Origin: Planctomycetota bacterium
Lineage (GTDB): Bacteria; Planctomycetota; Brocadiia; Brocadiales; Brocadiaceae
Assembly: GCA_023261465.1 (NCBI GenBank)
Contig: JAHFOW010000032.1
Span: 1 to 20,634 of the forward strand
DNA: 20,634 bases
Reading direction: 5' to 3'
A program made the translations under genes and the position numbers. The notes beneath the pieces were generated by a model. That model was given only the letters and a program-made list of their open reading frames with translations, made no database searches and was not told the origin of the DNA. Positions 13,575-20,292 of the stretch are shown here, piece after piece. Positions within the stretch are counted from its first letter, which is position 1; each line of letters opens with the position of its first letter.

Positions 13575-15617
13575 CTATTCATTCCCCTCGTAATATTTCA
13601 CATATTTTTTGAGCATGCCACGTATTTTTTTATTATCTTTTCTTGGCAGTGTTTTCATGAGCGTTTCAAACTCCTCAAGTATCTTTTCGATCTCAACTTT
13701 TGAATAATATTCGCTATTTTTAGCAATAAAAATCTTTTTATGTTTGCTTACGGATGTGCCTTCTTCTGCCGTCAGTATCTCTTCAAAAAGCTTTTCTCCC
13801 GGCCTTAGTCCAACAAACTCTATCTGTATGTCTCTATAGGGCTCCATTCCATGAATCCGTATCAACTCCTCCGCAAGGTTGACAATCCTTACCGGTTCCC
13901 CCATATCAAGGACAAGCACCTCGCCACCCGCTCCGATAACGGACGCTTGCAACACAAGAGATACAGCCTCGGGAATTGTCATAAAATATCTCTGCATATC
14001 CTTGTGGGTTACCTTAATGGGTCCGCCATGTTTCAGTTGTTCAAGAAACACAGGTAAAACGCTTCCACGGCTTCCCAGGACATTGCCAAATCTCACCGAC
14101 ACAAAAGCCGTATCCCCGCAACCGTTCCATACCCTGCAAATATATTCTGCTATCCTTTTTGTAGCCCCCATAATACTCGTCGGCCTTACTGCTTTATCCG
14201 TGGAAATCATGATAAACTTTTCTACCTTGTGTTGTACCGATGCCTGCGCTATCTTGTGTGTCCCAAACATATTGATCTTTACTGCTTCTTTTGGATTGTA
14301 TTCCATCATAGGCACATGTTTATAAGCAGCGGCATGAAATACAATGTGGGGTTTAAATATGCTGAAAACCTCCTGAACTGCATCGTCATCCCTGATGTCG
14401 CCTGTTATAAAAACAACCTTTTCCTGGAGTTGCGTTTCTTCCCACTGCCGGAAAACCAGGTTGGGAAACATCCGCTCCAACCTCAATTTCATATTATGGA
14501 GATCCGTTTCGTCATTATCAAAAAGGATAACCTTTTCGGGCATGAACGAACATATCTGCACAACGATCTCAGAACCAATCGATCCCCCGGCCCCGGTAAC
14601 AAGAACTACTTTATTTTCCACAAAATCTTCTATCGCTTTATAATCAACCTGGACAACCTGACGACCAAGAAGGTCCTCAATTTTTATATCCTCAAGGTCT
14701 TTCATATTAATAGAAGGCCTTTGTACATCATAGATCCGGGGAACAATCTTTACCGTACCAACCTTCGATTTGTTCGCTAAATCATATATTTCCCTCAATG
14801 CCTTGTAATTTAATGATGGAATTGCAATTATGAGCGCCTCAGCCTCATACCTTTCAATAACAATATTCAACTGTTTTGTTGAACCAAACACCTTCAACCC
14901 GCGCACATACATCCCGATCTTGTTTTTATCATCGTCAAGAAACACCACGGGATAATATTCACCAAAGCCTTGCCTCGCAATATCCCGCAATACCATTTCC
15001 CCGGTATTTCCGGCGCCTATAATAATGGTTCTCTTACCGGTCTTTGTAACGCCCTTTTTATGAATAACCTCAAAGAACAACCTCTTGGAAATCCTCAAAC
15101 CACCCAGCAATATGAAGGAAATAAACCCATCGATAAAAAATATACTCCGCGGAAATCCCGTCGTATAGAGATACTTAAACCAGAAATGTACAATATGGGG
15201 GTGCACAAATGATGGAAATGAAGGAACAGGGATCCACACTAAGGCCAGTAATACCGCTTCTGATACTGCCACGGCGCTGATAACATTCAACAAATCATGC
15301 AACCCGACATACCGCCAGGTAATTTTATAGAGCCTGAAACATGCAATTGCGATAAGCTTAACGGCTATAAAAAAAGGTATCGTTCTTAAAAACAACGTTT
15401 GATACTGACCTGGCATGGCAAACTCAAAGCGGATGTAAAAAGAGATATAGAGGGAAAAGATAATAATAAGGGTGTCTATGAGAAAGAAGAAAAGAAACCG
15501 TTTTAGATGGGTAGGGTACAGCAACCTTGTCAGCAAACTGACACTATCTTCATCATGCTTTTCCTGCATTTTCTCAGATTCTCTTAGATCACTATCGGAC
15601 ATCGTTGGTTTTATCAT
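13575..15617 (-). CDS. Membrane UDP-N-acetylhexosamine 4,6-dehydratase (PglF/WbpM/EpsC/CapD family)
   Basis: The 680-residue protein has about four transmembrane helices (41-62, 76-95, 109-130, 158-175) followed by two Rossmann domains. The first is a CoA-binding-like domain (TIIIGAGNTGEMVL, 197-210); the second is an extended SDR domain with NAD motif VTGAGGSIGSE (340-350). The catalytic tyrosine of ordinary SDRs is replaced by methionine in M483-x3-K487 (SIMGATKR), with T473-D474-K475 before it. This is the hallmark of the large PglF/WbpM 4,6-dehydratases, which turn UDP-GlcNAc into a 4-keto-6-deoxy sugar. The ATG at 15617 has GGGAGAG 8 bases upstream. A CRP-like site and a long leader precede it. 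It works with the aminotransferase and the phosphosugar transferase encoded upstream on the same strand. Confidence 0.93.
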   Translation of the reverse strand: MIKPTMSDSDLRESEKMQEKHDEDSVSLLTRLLYPTHLKRFLFFFLIDTLIIIFSLYISFYIRFEFAMPGQYQTLFLRTIPFFIAVKLIAIACFRLYKITWRYVGLHDLLNVISAVAVSEAVLLALVWIPVPSFPSFVHPHIVHFWFKYLYTTGFPRSIFFIDGFISFILLGGLRISKRLFFEVIHKKGVTKTGKRTIIIGAGNTGEMVLRDIARQGFGEYYPVVFLDDDKNKIGMYVRGLKVFGSTKQLNIVIERYEAEALIIAIPSLNYKALREIYDLANKSKVGTVKIVPRIYDVQRPSINMKDLEDIKIEDLLGRQVVQVDYKAIEDFVENKVVLVTGAGGSIGSEIVVQICSFMPEKVILFDNDETDLHNMKLRLERMFPNLVFRQWEETQLQEKVVFITGDIRDDDAVQEVFSIFKPHIVFHAAAYKHVPMMEYNPKEAVKINMFGTHKIAQASVQHKVEKFIMISTDKAVRPTSIMGATKRIAEYICRVWNGCGDTAFVSVRFGNVLGSRGSVLPVFLEQLKHGGPIKVTHKDMQRYFMTIPEAVSLVLQASVIGAGGEVLVLDMGEPVRIVNLAEELIRIHGMEPYRDIQIEFVGLRPGEKLFEEILTAEEGTSVSKHKKIFIAKNSEYYSKVEIEKILEEFETLMKTLPRKDNKKIRGMLKKYVKYYEGNE

Positions 15618-15659
15618 ACGTTGGTCTCTCCCTTATCAGTGTACATCTTTTCGTAATTT

Positions 15660-15734
15660 TGCATGAGTTGTAAAACATAAAACGTTTCGAAATTAATGAT
15701 CCTTCGCGCAATTTGTGGTAAACTAACTCATGCA
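15660..15734 (-). promoter_or_regulatory. Structured 5' leader of the dehydratase mRNA (10-bp closing stem)
   Basis: TGCATGAGTT (15660-15669) and AACTCATGCA (15725-15734) are perfect complements separated by 55 bases and lie entirely within the predicted leader (start near 15757, start codon at 15617). The inner segment has its own short palindrome, TTTCGAAA. The layout of a long-range closing stem around a 55-base interior, with the ribosome site some 35 bases downstream, recalls cis-acting RNA elements. It matches no riboswitch class I can name. Confidence 0.4.
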
Positions 15735-15763
15735 TTCATTGAATATACAGTTCTGAAAAAAAC

Positions 15764-15806
15764 AATATACCAGAAATATTCTAAAAAGTATGTGATCCAG
15801 ATCACA
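15764..15806 (-). promoter_or_regulatory. CRP/FNR-family activator site and -10 of the dehydratase promoter
   Basis: TGTGATCCAGATCACA (15791-15806) is a palindrome differing by one base from the E. coli CRP ideal core TGTGATCTAGATCACA. On the minus strand a -10-like TATATT lies at 15769-15764, placing the start near 15757 and the centre of the palindrome at -41.5, exactly the class II activator position. No -35 is present, as expected for an activator-dependent promoter. The regulator itself is not in the window. Confidence 0.65.
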
Positions 15807-15985
15807 CTTTTATAAATAAGTTGCAAATGCCTTTATAAATTGGTGTTATGTACAGCTATTTGTAAACAGCTTTACATTTTATTGCATTTGACATTTTGAA
15901 ATTCTCCCACGAAACAACCTTTTTTATTCCATATATTACTATTCTACTTCATTATTAAAATGCTTATTAAAACTTTTCGGGGAGA

Positions 15986-16114
15986 TTATAAAAACGACCA
16001 TATTTCAATAAGGCGTGTAATCGGCGGGGCAACGATGTCAAAACTCCCACCCTCAAACGGAATGTTAGATGCGTCTCCGCAAGGAAGATGGTTATTTGTG
16101 TAGTCGCTGAAGAC
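15986..16114 (-). pseudogene. Fragment of a class I SAM-dependent methyltransferase
   Basis: Between a TAG (16117-16115) and a TAA (15988-15986) the minus strand encodes 42 residues. These include GDASNIPFEGGSFDIV, which matches motif II of UbiE-like (Methyltransf_11) methyltransferases, where GDAxxLPFxDxSFDvV is the common form. Downstream of this the match ends (APPITRLIEIW is unlike the family). No start codon, glycine-rich motif I or C-terminal half is present. It is read as a gene fossil in the surface-glycan region, on the same strand as its neighbours. Confidence 0.5.
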
Positions 16115-16316
16115 CTAATTTAATTAAAAAACGAATAAAGTGTGGCAAGGATTTTTTCTTTCCTCTTTTGTATAGGAAATTTTAACATTATCAAAATTTA
16201 TAAGTGAAGGGAGGTGTATTTATTTTTGTACTCTTTCAGCCCTCCAGCCCAGTCCTGACGAAGTTTTTTTCGGATTTTTCGTCTCCTCTTTTCAAACAAA
16301 AACTCTGTGAAATATT
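16115..16316. other. Intergenic stretch without a recognisable gene
   Basis: AT-rich sequence between the methyltransferase fossil and the aminotransferase stop. A weak inverted repeat (GACGAA at 16257-16262, TTCGTC at 16278-16283) with T-rich interior could be a poor terminator. Together with 15807-15985, which holds nothing recognisable, it makes up most of a 700-base gap inside the glycan gene set. Confidence 0.4.
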
Positions 16317-17480
16317 TTACCTCTTTCTGTATTTCCAACGGCCTTTTTTATGACAATCCATGATCACACTTATTACCCTATCTATATCACCAGTAGTCAT
16401 CGCCGACCCGGACGGTAAGCAAAGTCCCCGATGAAACAAGTCCTCGGATACAGCCCCCCCACGTATACGGTATCCCTTAAATACTGGCTGCAGGTGCATG
16501 GGTTTCCATACGGGACGAGACTCTATGTTGTGCCTCTCCAATGCCACACGGACTTCTTCCCTGTCAGCTCCGAACTCTTCCGGAGTTATCAAAATTATCG
16601 TAAGCCAACGGTTAGAACGCCCATACGAAGCCTCAGGCATAAACTCAACCCCTGACACATTACATAATGCCTTTTGATAATAAGCAAAGATATTGCGCCT
16701 TGCTTCAACCCTATCATCTATTACCTTTAGCTGTCCACGTCCAATAGCCGCAACAATATTGCTCATGCGATAATTATAACCTATTTGAGTATGTTCGTAG
16801 TGGGGTGCCGGGTCCCTCGCCTGTTGAGATAAAAACCGGGCGTGAGAAATCATTTTTTCATCTTCAGATGCCAGTATCCCGCCGCCTGAAGTAGTTATTA
16901 TTTTGTTTCCGTTAAATGAATAAACGGCTGCCTTTGCTCCGGTACCAGCACTGCGCCCTTTATAGGTTGCCCCTAATGCTTCTGCGGAATCGGAAATAAC
17001 AGGAATAGCATGTTCAGAACAAACCGCCAGAATTCTATCCATATCAGCACATTGTCCATAAATATCCGTAGGAATCACTGCCTTAGGCAATCGCCCCCTC
17101 TTTTTGCATAACTCTATTTCTTCCGCTAATAGCTCTGTATCCATATTCCACGACACACAATCTGAGTCAATAAAAACGGGCGTTGCCCCTTGAAAAACTA
17201 CCGGGGTGACACTTCCTATAAATGTTAAGGAAGACGCAAGAACCTCATCTCCTGGACCGACTCCCAAGACGCGCAATGCCAGGTGCATTGCCGCTGTCCC
17301 ACTGGACAAGGCCACGGCGTATCGAATTTTAAACTTTTCGATAAATTCCCGCTCAAAGGCATCCACCTGAGGACCCAATGGCGCAATGTAATTGCTCTCA
17401 AATGCTTCCTGGACATATTTTATTTCGTCTCCTCCCATATGCGGTGGAGAGAGAAAAATTCTTTTATTTAACTCGACCAC
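16317..17480 (-). CDS. DegT/DnrJ/EryC1-family PLP aminotransferase (PglE/EpsN-like)
   Basis: The 387-residue protein is a sugar aminotransferase, predicted to add an amino group (from glutamate) to the 4-keto sugar nucleotide made by the dehydratase. It starts IFLSPPHMGGDEIKYVQEAFESNY and contains the cofactor-phosphate loop SSGTAAMHLAL (59-69), PLP-ring aspartate D164 (VISDSAEALGA) and Schiff-base lysine K193 (SFNGNKIITTSGGGIL). The opening and the YIAPLGPQVDAFEREF block are typical of the PglE/EpsN subgroup. The start is GTG at 17480 with AGGGAG 8 bases upstream. The 66-base gap to the preceding sugar transferase gene contains loosely repeated AGTAGA/GTTA-type heptads. Followed by a 700-base gap before the dehydratase gene. 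Confidence 0.93.
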   Translation of the reverse strand: MVELNKRIFLSPPHMGGDEIKYVQEAFESNYIAPLGPQVDAFEREFIEKFKIRYAVALSSGTAAMHLALRVLGVGPGDEVLASSLTFIGSVTPVVFQGATPVFIDSDCVSWNMDTELLAEEIELCKKRGRLPKAVIPTDIYGQCADMDRILAVCSEHAIPVISDSAEALGATYKGRSAGTGAKAAVYSFNGNKIITTSGGGILASEDEKMISHARFLSQQARDPAPHYEHTQIGYNYRMSNIVAAIGRGQLKVIDDRVEARRNIFAYYQKALCNVSGVEFMPEASYGRSNRWLTIILITPEEFGADREEVRVALERHNIESRPVWKPMHLQPVFKGYRIRGGAVSEDLFHRGLCLPSGSAMTTGDIDRVISVIMDCHKKGRWKYRKR

Positions 17481-17546
17481 TTAATCTACTCCCTAAACTT
17501 ACGCAACTTGCTTAACCAACTCTACTCATTAATAAACCAAATCTAG

Positions 17547-18233
17547 TCAACTTATAATCGTCTGAAATATATATTGTATATCTTTCCAGAAACTATAATT
17601 TTCAACATACTCGCGGTTCAACCGCACCTTATCTGAGAAAATAACCTCACGGTTATACCTTTCCGGATCAGCCTGTCTTGCTAAAATCTCTTCCTCATTT
17701 TTATATTTCAATGTAGCCGGGCCGGTGATTCCAGGCCGTATGAATAATATTATCCGGTCATCACCAGAAAGTTTGTCTGCGAAACCAGGGACATCGGGTC
17801 GTGGACCGACAAAGCTCATATGCCCTAAAAATACATTGACCAGTTGGGGTAATTCGTCAATCTTTGTCTTGCGAAAAAATCGTCCCAGAGATGTGATACG
17901 AGGATCATGGGTCGTAGTAACCGTTGTATCAATGGATGGGATATATCGCATCGTGCGAATTTTAATAACGGTAAAAGGCCTCCCATTTTTTCCGATACGT
18001 GTTTGAGTAAAAAATCCACTTTCCCGCATATCAATTGAAGCTCCTATATAAGCCGGAATGATAATCCATCCTGTCAGGATCAAGCCTATTGCAGCGACTA
18101 CAAAATCGAAGCTTCTTTTGATAAATTGGTTAAAAAAGGACAATCTTTGTTTTGGCCTTTTCAATTCCCCGGTTTGATCGCTATTTACATTTACTCCTTT
18201 TTGCAATTGCATTTTATATTTTGCTATATACAT
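17547..18233 (-). CDS. Polyprenyl-phosphate phosphoglycosyl transferase (PglC/EpsL-like bacterial sugar transferase)
   Basis: The 228-residue monotopic membrane enzyme moves a sugar-1-phosphate from a UDP-sugar to undecaprenyl phosphate, the first membrane step of glycan assembly. KRSFDFVVAAIGL (39-51) starts the re-entrant helix with P60, followed by FFTQTRIGKNGRPFTVIKIRTM (74-95). The catalytic D126-E127 pair lies in RKTKIDELPQL, then HMSFVGPRPDVPG (138-150) and IRPGITGPATL (165-175). The length matches minimal PglC/EpsL forms without the WbaP N-terminal helices. The start is uncertain: ATG at 18233 has no ribosome site, nor does the ATG at codon 8, and the conserved part begins near residue 36. 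A repeat lies directly upstream, so the promoter is not evident. Confidence 0.93.
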   Translation of the reverse strand: MYIAKYKMQLQKGVNVNSDQTGELKRPKQRLSFFNQFIKRSFDFVVAAIGLILTGWIIIPAYIGASIDMRESGFFTQTRIGKNGRPFTVIKIRTMRYIPSIDTTVTTTHDPRITSLGRFFRKTKIDELPQLVNVFLGHMSFVGPRPDVPGFADKLSGDDRIILFIRPGITGPATLKYKNEEEILARQADPERYNREVIFSDKVRLNREYVENYSFWKDIQYIFQTIIS

Positions 18234-18252
18234 TGTTAATTATTTCGGTCTA

Positions 18253-18354
18253 AACCACAGAGCGCACAGAGGTCACTAAGAAAATGTTTTTGCTTTTATG
18301 AAATTAGACCTTCGATATTAAATTCACCACAGAAAAAACACAGATACCATGAAG
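18253..18354. repeat. Two degenerate ACCACAGAG-type repeat copies
   Basis: ACCACAGAGCGCACAGAGGT (from 18254) and CACCACAGAAAAAACACAGA (from 18326, followed by TACCATGAAG) are two variants of a CACAGA-rich motif that I recognise as a widespread intergenic repeat. The first stands just upstream of the sugar transferase start; the second abuts the DUF2283 remnant. Between them I see nothing recognisable. Confidence 0.5.
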
Positions 18355-18363
18355 AATAACGCC

Positions 18364-18456
18364 TTATTTTATATCTATTGAATCTACAGGATTTCCGTCT
18401 TTCAGTTCTATTAAAAGGATATCAGCATCTTTTGAGTATTTTATCTTCAAAAACAT
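18364..18456 (-). pseudogene. DUF2283-family protein, truncated by a nonsense codon
   Basis: From an ATG at 18456, with GGGAGG 3 bases upstream, 30 residues are encoded: FLKIKYSKDADILLIELKDG (residues 2-21) and then NPVDSIDIK. They match the N-terminal half of DUF2283, small proteins of ~50-70 residues often next to toxin-like partners. A TAA then stands where the family has an acidic residue. The frame continues after it with GVILHG, as in intact members (typically D-I-x-E-GVILH), before running into the CACAGA repeat. It is therefore read as an inactivated and truncated gene. Confidence 0.6.
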
Positions 18457-18670
18457 CGCCTCCCTTAAAATACCGGTCAGAATAAGGAAAAGAATCTTTA
18501 TAATTCTATCACCAGCTTTTAGTGTATAAACCACACCTTAACTGCGAGCTTTTTCATCTATAATCTCTATTATCATTATAGCTTAGTTATACTATTCTTA
18601 GAATTAAGAAACCGTGAACACCTCAAATTTCTCAATCTCCATATCAGTCACTGTGTAGAAATTAACATTT

Positions 18671-18701
18671 GACTTATGACATACGACACACGACTTACGA
18701 C
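18671..18701. repeat. Short degenerate GACTTAYGAC tandem repeat
   Basis: GACTTATGAC, ATACGACACA and CGACTTACGAC form a run of near-repeats of a TACGACA-like unit. It lies in the ~350-base spacer (18457-18804) before vapC. The rest of that spacer is AT-rich; it holds one short open frame with protein-like composition (18648-18800, minus, see findings) but no recognisable gene. Confidence 0.4.
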
Positions 18702-18804
18702 ATTTTCTTTATAACACCTAAATAATGTGTCCGAATTCAAAAGAAGAGCATCTTCTTCATCCGCGTAGGCAATTGCATTTTTTAACGCTTTAAAGCTATT
18801 TTAT

Positions 18805-19191
18805 CTACCAGATAATTTTAACCTTATACTTTGAAATCATAGAGTCTGAAGTTAAGATAGGCAACTTTTCTAATTGTGCCTGAGCGATAATTATACGGTC
18901 AAAAGGATCTTTATGATGGTGAGGGAGATTAAAAACATGGAGTGCATGACTTATTTGTATTGGTAGTCCCTGAATAGTATTGAATGCCATTTGTTCTGAT
19001 ACAAAAATATGCGGTTTATCAGGCAGCTTTATCCTTCCGATTTTAGCTTTAATTGCAATCTCCCAACAACTGGCAGCACTGAGAAATAACGCGTTCGAAC
19101 TGTTACTCATTATATCGCGGGCGCGAGATGACATTTGCGGATTATCGGTAATCCACCAAAGAAATGTATGGGTATCCAATAAGACCCTCAT
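18805..19191 (-). CDS. vapC: VapC-type PIN-domain toxin
   Basis: The 128-residue protein is a PIN-domain ribonuclease of the VapC toxin class, acting on RNA (often tRNA or rRNA) with Mg2+. The acidic residues are D6 (MRVLLDTHTFLWW), E44 (SCWEIAIKAKIG), D95 with D98 (HHHKDPFDRIIIAQA) and D116 (LTSD), so the active site is complete. The W-E-I-A-I-K and DPFDR-x-IIAQA signatures place it in the subgroup usually paired with Phd/YefM antitoxins. The ATG overlaps the antitoxin stop by four bases (ATGA), indicating coupled translation. It is expected to be held inactive by the antitoxin. Confidence 0.92.
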   Translation of the reverse strand: MRVLLDTHTFLWWITDNPQMSSRARDIMSNSSNALFLSAASCWEIAIKAKIGRIKLPDKPHIFVSEQMAFNTIQGLPIQISHALHVFNLPHHHKDPFDRIIIAQAQLEKLPILTSDSMISKYKVKIIW

Positions 19192-19421
19192 TGCTCAAAT
19201 TCGATTAATATATTCTCTGGCAAGGGGTCAAAAAAACTATCTTTTATAATAACACGTCCTTTAGCGCTTCCTGGCTTCCGTTTCTTAACTTCTTTTTTTA
19301 TCGGAACAATCCGGGCTATAGGTTTTCCGGCCTTTGCAATAATAACAGCTTCACCACTGCCAACACGATTTAAAATTTGAGAAAAATGAGTCTTTGCCTC
19401 GTGAATATTTACTTTAATCAT
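19188..19421 (-). CDS. Phd/YefM-family antitoxin paired with the VapC toxin
   Basis: The 77-residue protein has an N-terminal Phd/YefM DNA-binding domain (MIKVNIHEAKTHFSQILNRVGSGEAVIIAKAGKPIARIVPI, about 1-41), followed by a lysine-rich linker and an acidic, hydrophobic C-terminus (DSFFDPLPENILIEFEQ) that would wrap the toxin. It lies upstream of and overlaps vapC in the usual antitoxin-first order. No Shine-Dalgarno sequence is visible before the ATG at 19421. A promoter with a palindromic -35 region precedes it, and the predicted start site is only ~4 bases from the ATG, suggesting leaderless translation. Confidence 0.9.
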   Translation of the reverse strand: MIKVNIHEAKTHFSQILNRVGSGEAVIIAKAGKPIARIVPIKKEVKKRKPGSAKGRVIIKDSFFDPLPENILIEFEQ

Positions 19422-19431
19422 AGTAGATTTG

Positions 19432-19460
19432 ATATTAGGCTAAGTTATTGACTAAGTCAA
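19432..19460 (-). promoter_or_regulatory. Toxin-antitoxin promoter with palindromic operator
   Basis: TTGACT (minus strand, 19460-19455), a 17-bp spacer and TAATAT (19437-19432). The -35 is one arm of a perfect palindrome, TTGACTAAGTCAA (plus strand, 19448-19460), the expected target for autorepression by the antitoxin or toxin-antitoxin complex. Confidence 0.6.
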
Positions 19461-19644
19461 TTAATTTCTCAAGCCCTGGTCAATTATCAAAATCCTCTCG
19501 TCAAATTTCCCACACATACACTCTTGATTTTTCACCTTAAAATGGGGGTTTACTAATAGATATTAGTGGACCACGATCATATCTTACCCATCTCATGCAA
19601 TGTCCTTAAGTCTGACATGTTTTTTTTGTTTCAATTTTTCACCC
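19461..19644. other. Intergenic stretch without a recognisable gene
   Basis: Between the toxin-antitoxin promoter and repeat copy 2 only short frames occur. One minus-strand stretch reads HFKVKNQECMCGKFDERILI without a start codon; it resembles no family I know and may be chance or a decayed mobile-element end. Confidence 0.35.
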
Positions 19645-19737
19645 TATAGTATTACCCAATAAAAACTGCTTTTTGTAAAGCTTTTCACCTCCCCTTCATC
19701 CCCTAGGGAAAGAGGGGTGGTTGTTTTGGTTGCGGCT
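19645..19737. repeat. Dispersed ~90-bp intergenic repeat, copy 2
   Basis: It has the same ends as copy 1 (TATAGTATTACCC at the left, GGTTGCGGC at the right) and the same interior order: an A-rich then T-rich block, CACCTCCCCTTCATCCCC, then the near-complement AAGAGGGGTGG. The C-rich and G-rich parts can pair as a hairpin. The element abuts the truncated end of the PIN-domain gene. Confidence 0.65.
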
Positions 19738-19753
19738 ATGCTGCTTTATGATA

Positions 19754-19903
19754 TTAATGGTATGCCTTTAACAATATTTCCGACACTTTTATTCTGCCTT
19801 TTTCGGCATCTTCAAGATATTTAGCCACTGCCTCTTTTTCTGATCTCCTTTTTTTGTCAAAAAGGCAAAGCAGGGCATAACTATCAAGGATAAACATCTT
19901 CAT
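19754..19903 (-). pseudogene. Truncated PIN-domain (VapC-like) toxin
   Basis: The 49 residues from the ATG at 19903 (or 47 from 19897) begin MKMFILDSYALLCLFDKKRR and continue YLEDAEKGRIKVSEILLKAYH before a TAA. The opening strand with its first catalytic aspartate (ILDSYALL) and the following helix match PIN toxins of ~130 residues, but the other three acidic positions are missing. The gene overlaps the end of the AbrB-type antitoxin by 20 bases, as a toxin partner would. It ends 16 bases from repeat copy 2, so truncation by insertion or deletion at the repeat is likely. Confidence 0.65.
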
Positions 19904-20126
19904 CGTTTTTTTCCTTTTTCCTGGCCTTAAGATGGGCGGCCACGATCCCTTCGCCTATTCCGGCATAATCCTGCCACTTATTGGCTTTAAATCTCCTGAT
20001 GGGTTTTAAGACAATGGTCTCTCCGACAACCTCAATCTCCAATTCATCACCTTTGCCGATATGGATTGTCTCCCGTATCTTTTTTGGAATAACAACCTGC
20101 CCTCGTTCACTTAATAATGTCTTCAA
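19884..20126 (-). CDS. AbrB/MazE-type antitoxin (VapB-like)
   Basis: The 80-residue protein has a SpoVT-AbrB swapped-hairpin DNA-binding domain (LSERGQVVIPKKIRETIHIG, then KGDELEIEVVGETIVLKPI, residues 4-43). It is followed by an antitoxin tail (KWQDYAGIGEGIVAAHLKARKKEK). The tail motif W-x-DY-x-G-I-G is typical of AbrB-type VapB antitoxins. The start is TTG at 20126 with GAGG 7 bases upstream (TTGAGGTAAGACC before it). Its toxin partner, overlapping at the 3' end, is truncated, so the antitoxin is probably an orphan that may still bind its operator. The palindrome at 20189-20200 is a candidate operator. Confidence 0.85.
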   Translation of the reverse strand: MKTLLSERGQVVIPKKIRETIHIGKGDELEIEVVGETIVLKPIRRFKANKWQDYAGIGEGIVAAHLKARKKEKNDEDVYP

Positions 20127-20188
20127 GGTCTTACCTCAATATTTATATATGATTTAGTAATTTAATCTTATTTAACAAGATACATCTT

Positions 20189-20203
20189 ACAATTAATTGT
20201 CAA
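20189..20203 (-). promoter_or_regulatory. Palindrome overlapping a TTGACA box upstream of the AbrB antitoxin
   Basis: ACAATTAATTGT (20189-20200) is a perfect 12-bp palindrome whose right arm is shared with TTGACA (minus strand, 20203-20198). This parallels the palindromic -35 of the vapC operon. No good -10 at 16-18 bp was found (TATCTT at 15 bp is the best), so the promoter is uncertain. Confidence 0.4.
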
Positions 20204-20292
20204 ACAGATATTGCATTTCTCCCTTTGTAAAGGGCATGTCCCCGAATGGGGAAATGATAGTCAGTGTAATTCAAAGATAAAGTCAACTCCCT

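Noticed and set aside
16257..16283. Inverted repeat GACGAA/TTCGTC as terminator of the aminotransferase gene
   Set aside because: The stem is only 6 bp with a 15-base loop and there is no T-run after it on the minus strand.
17481..17546. Loose heptad-like repeats between the sugar transferase and aminotransferase genes
   Set aside because: The units are too diverged and few to call a tandem repeat; the stretch also carries the aminotransferase ribosome site.
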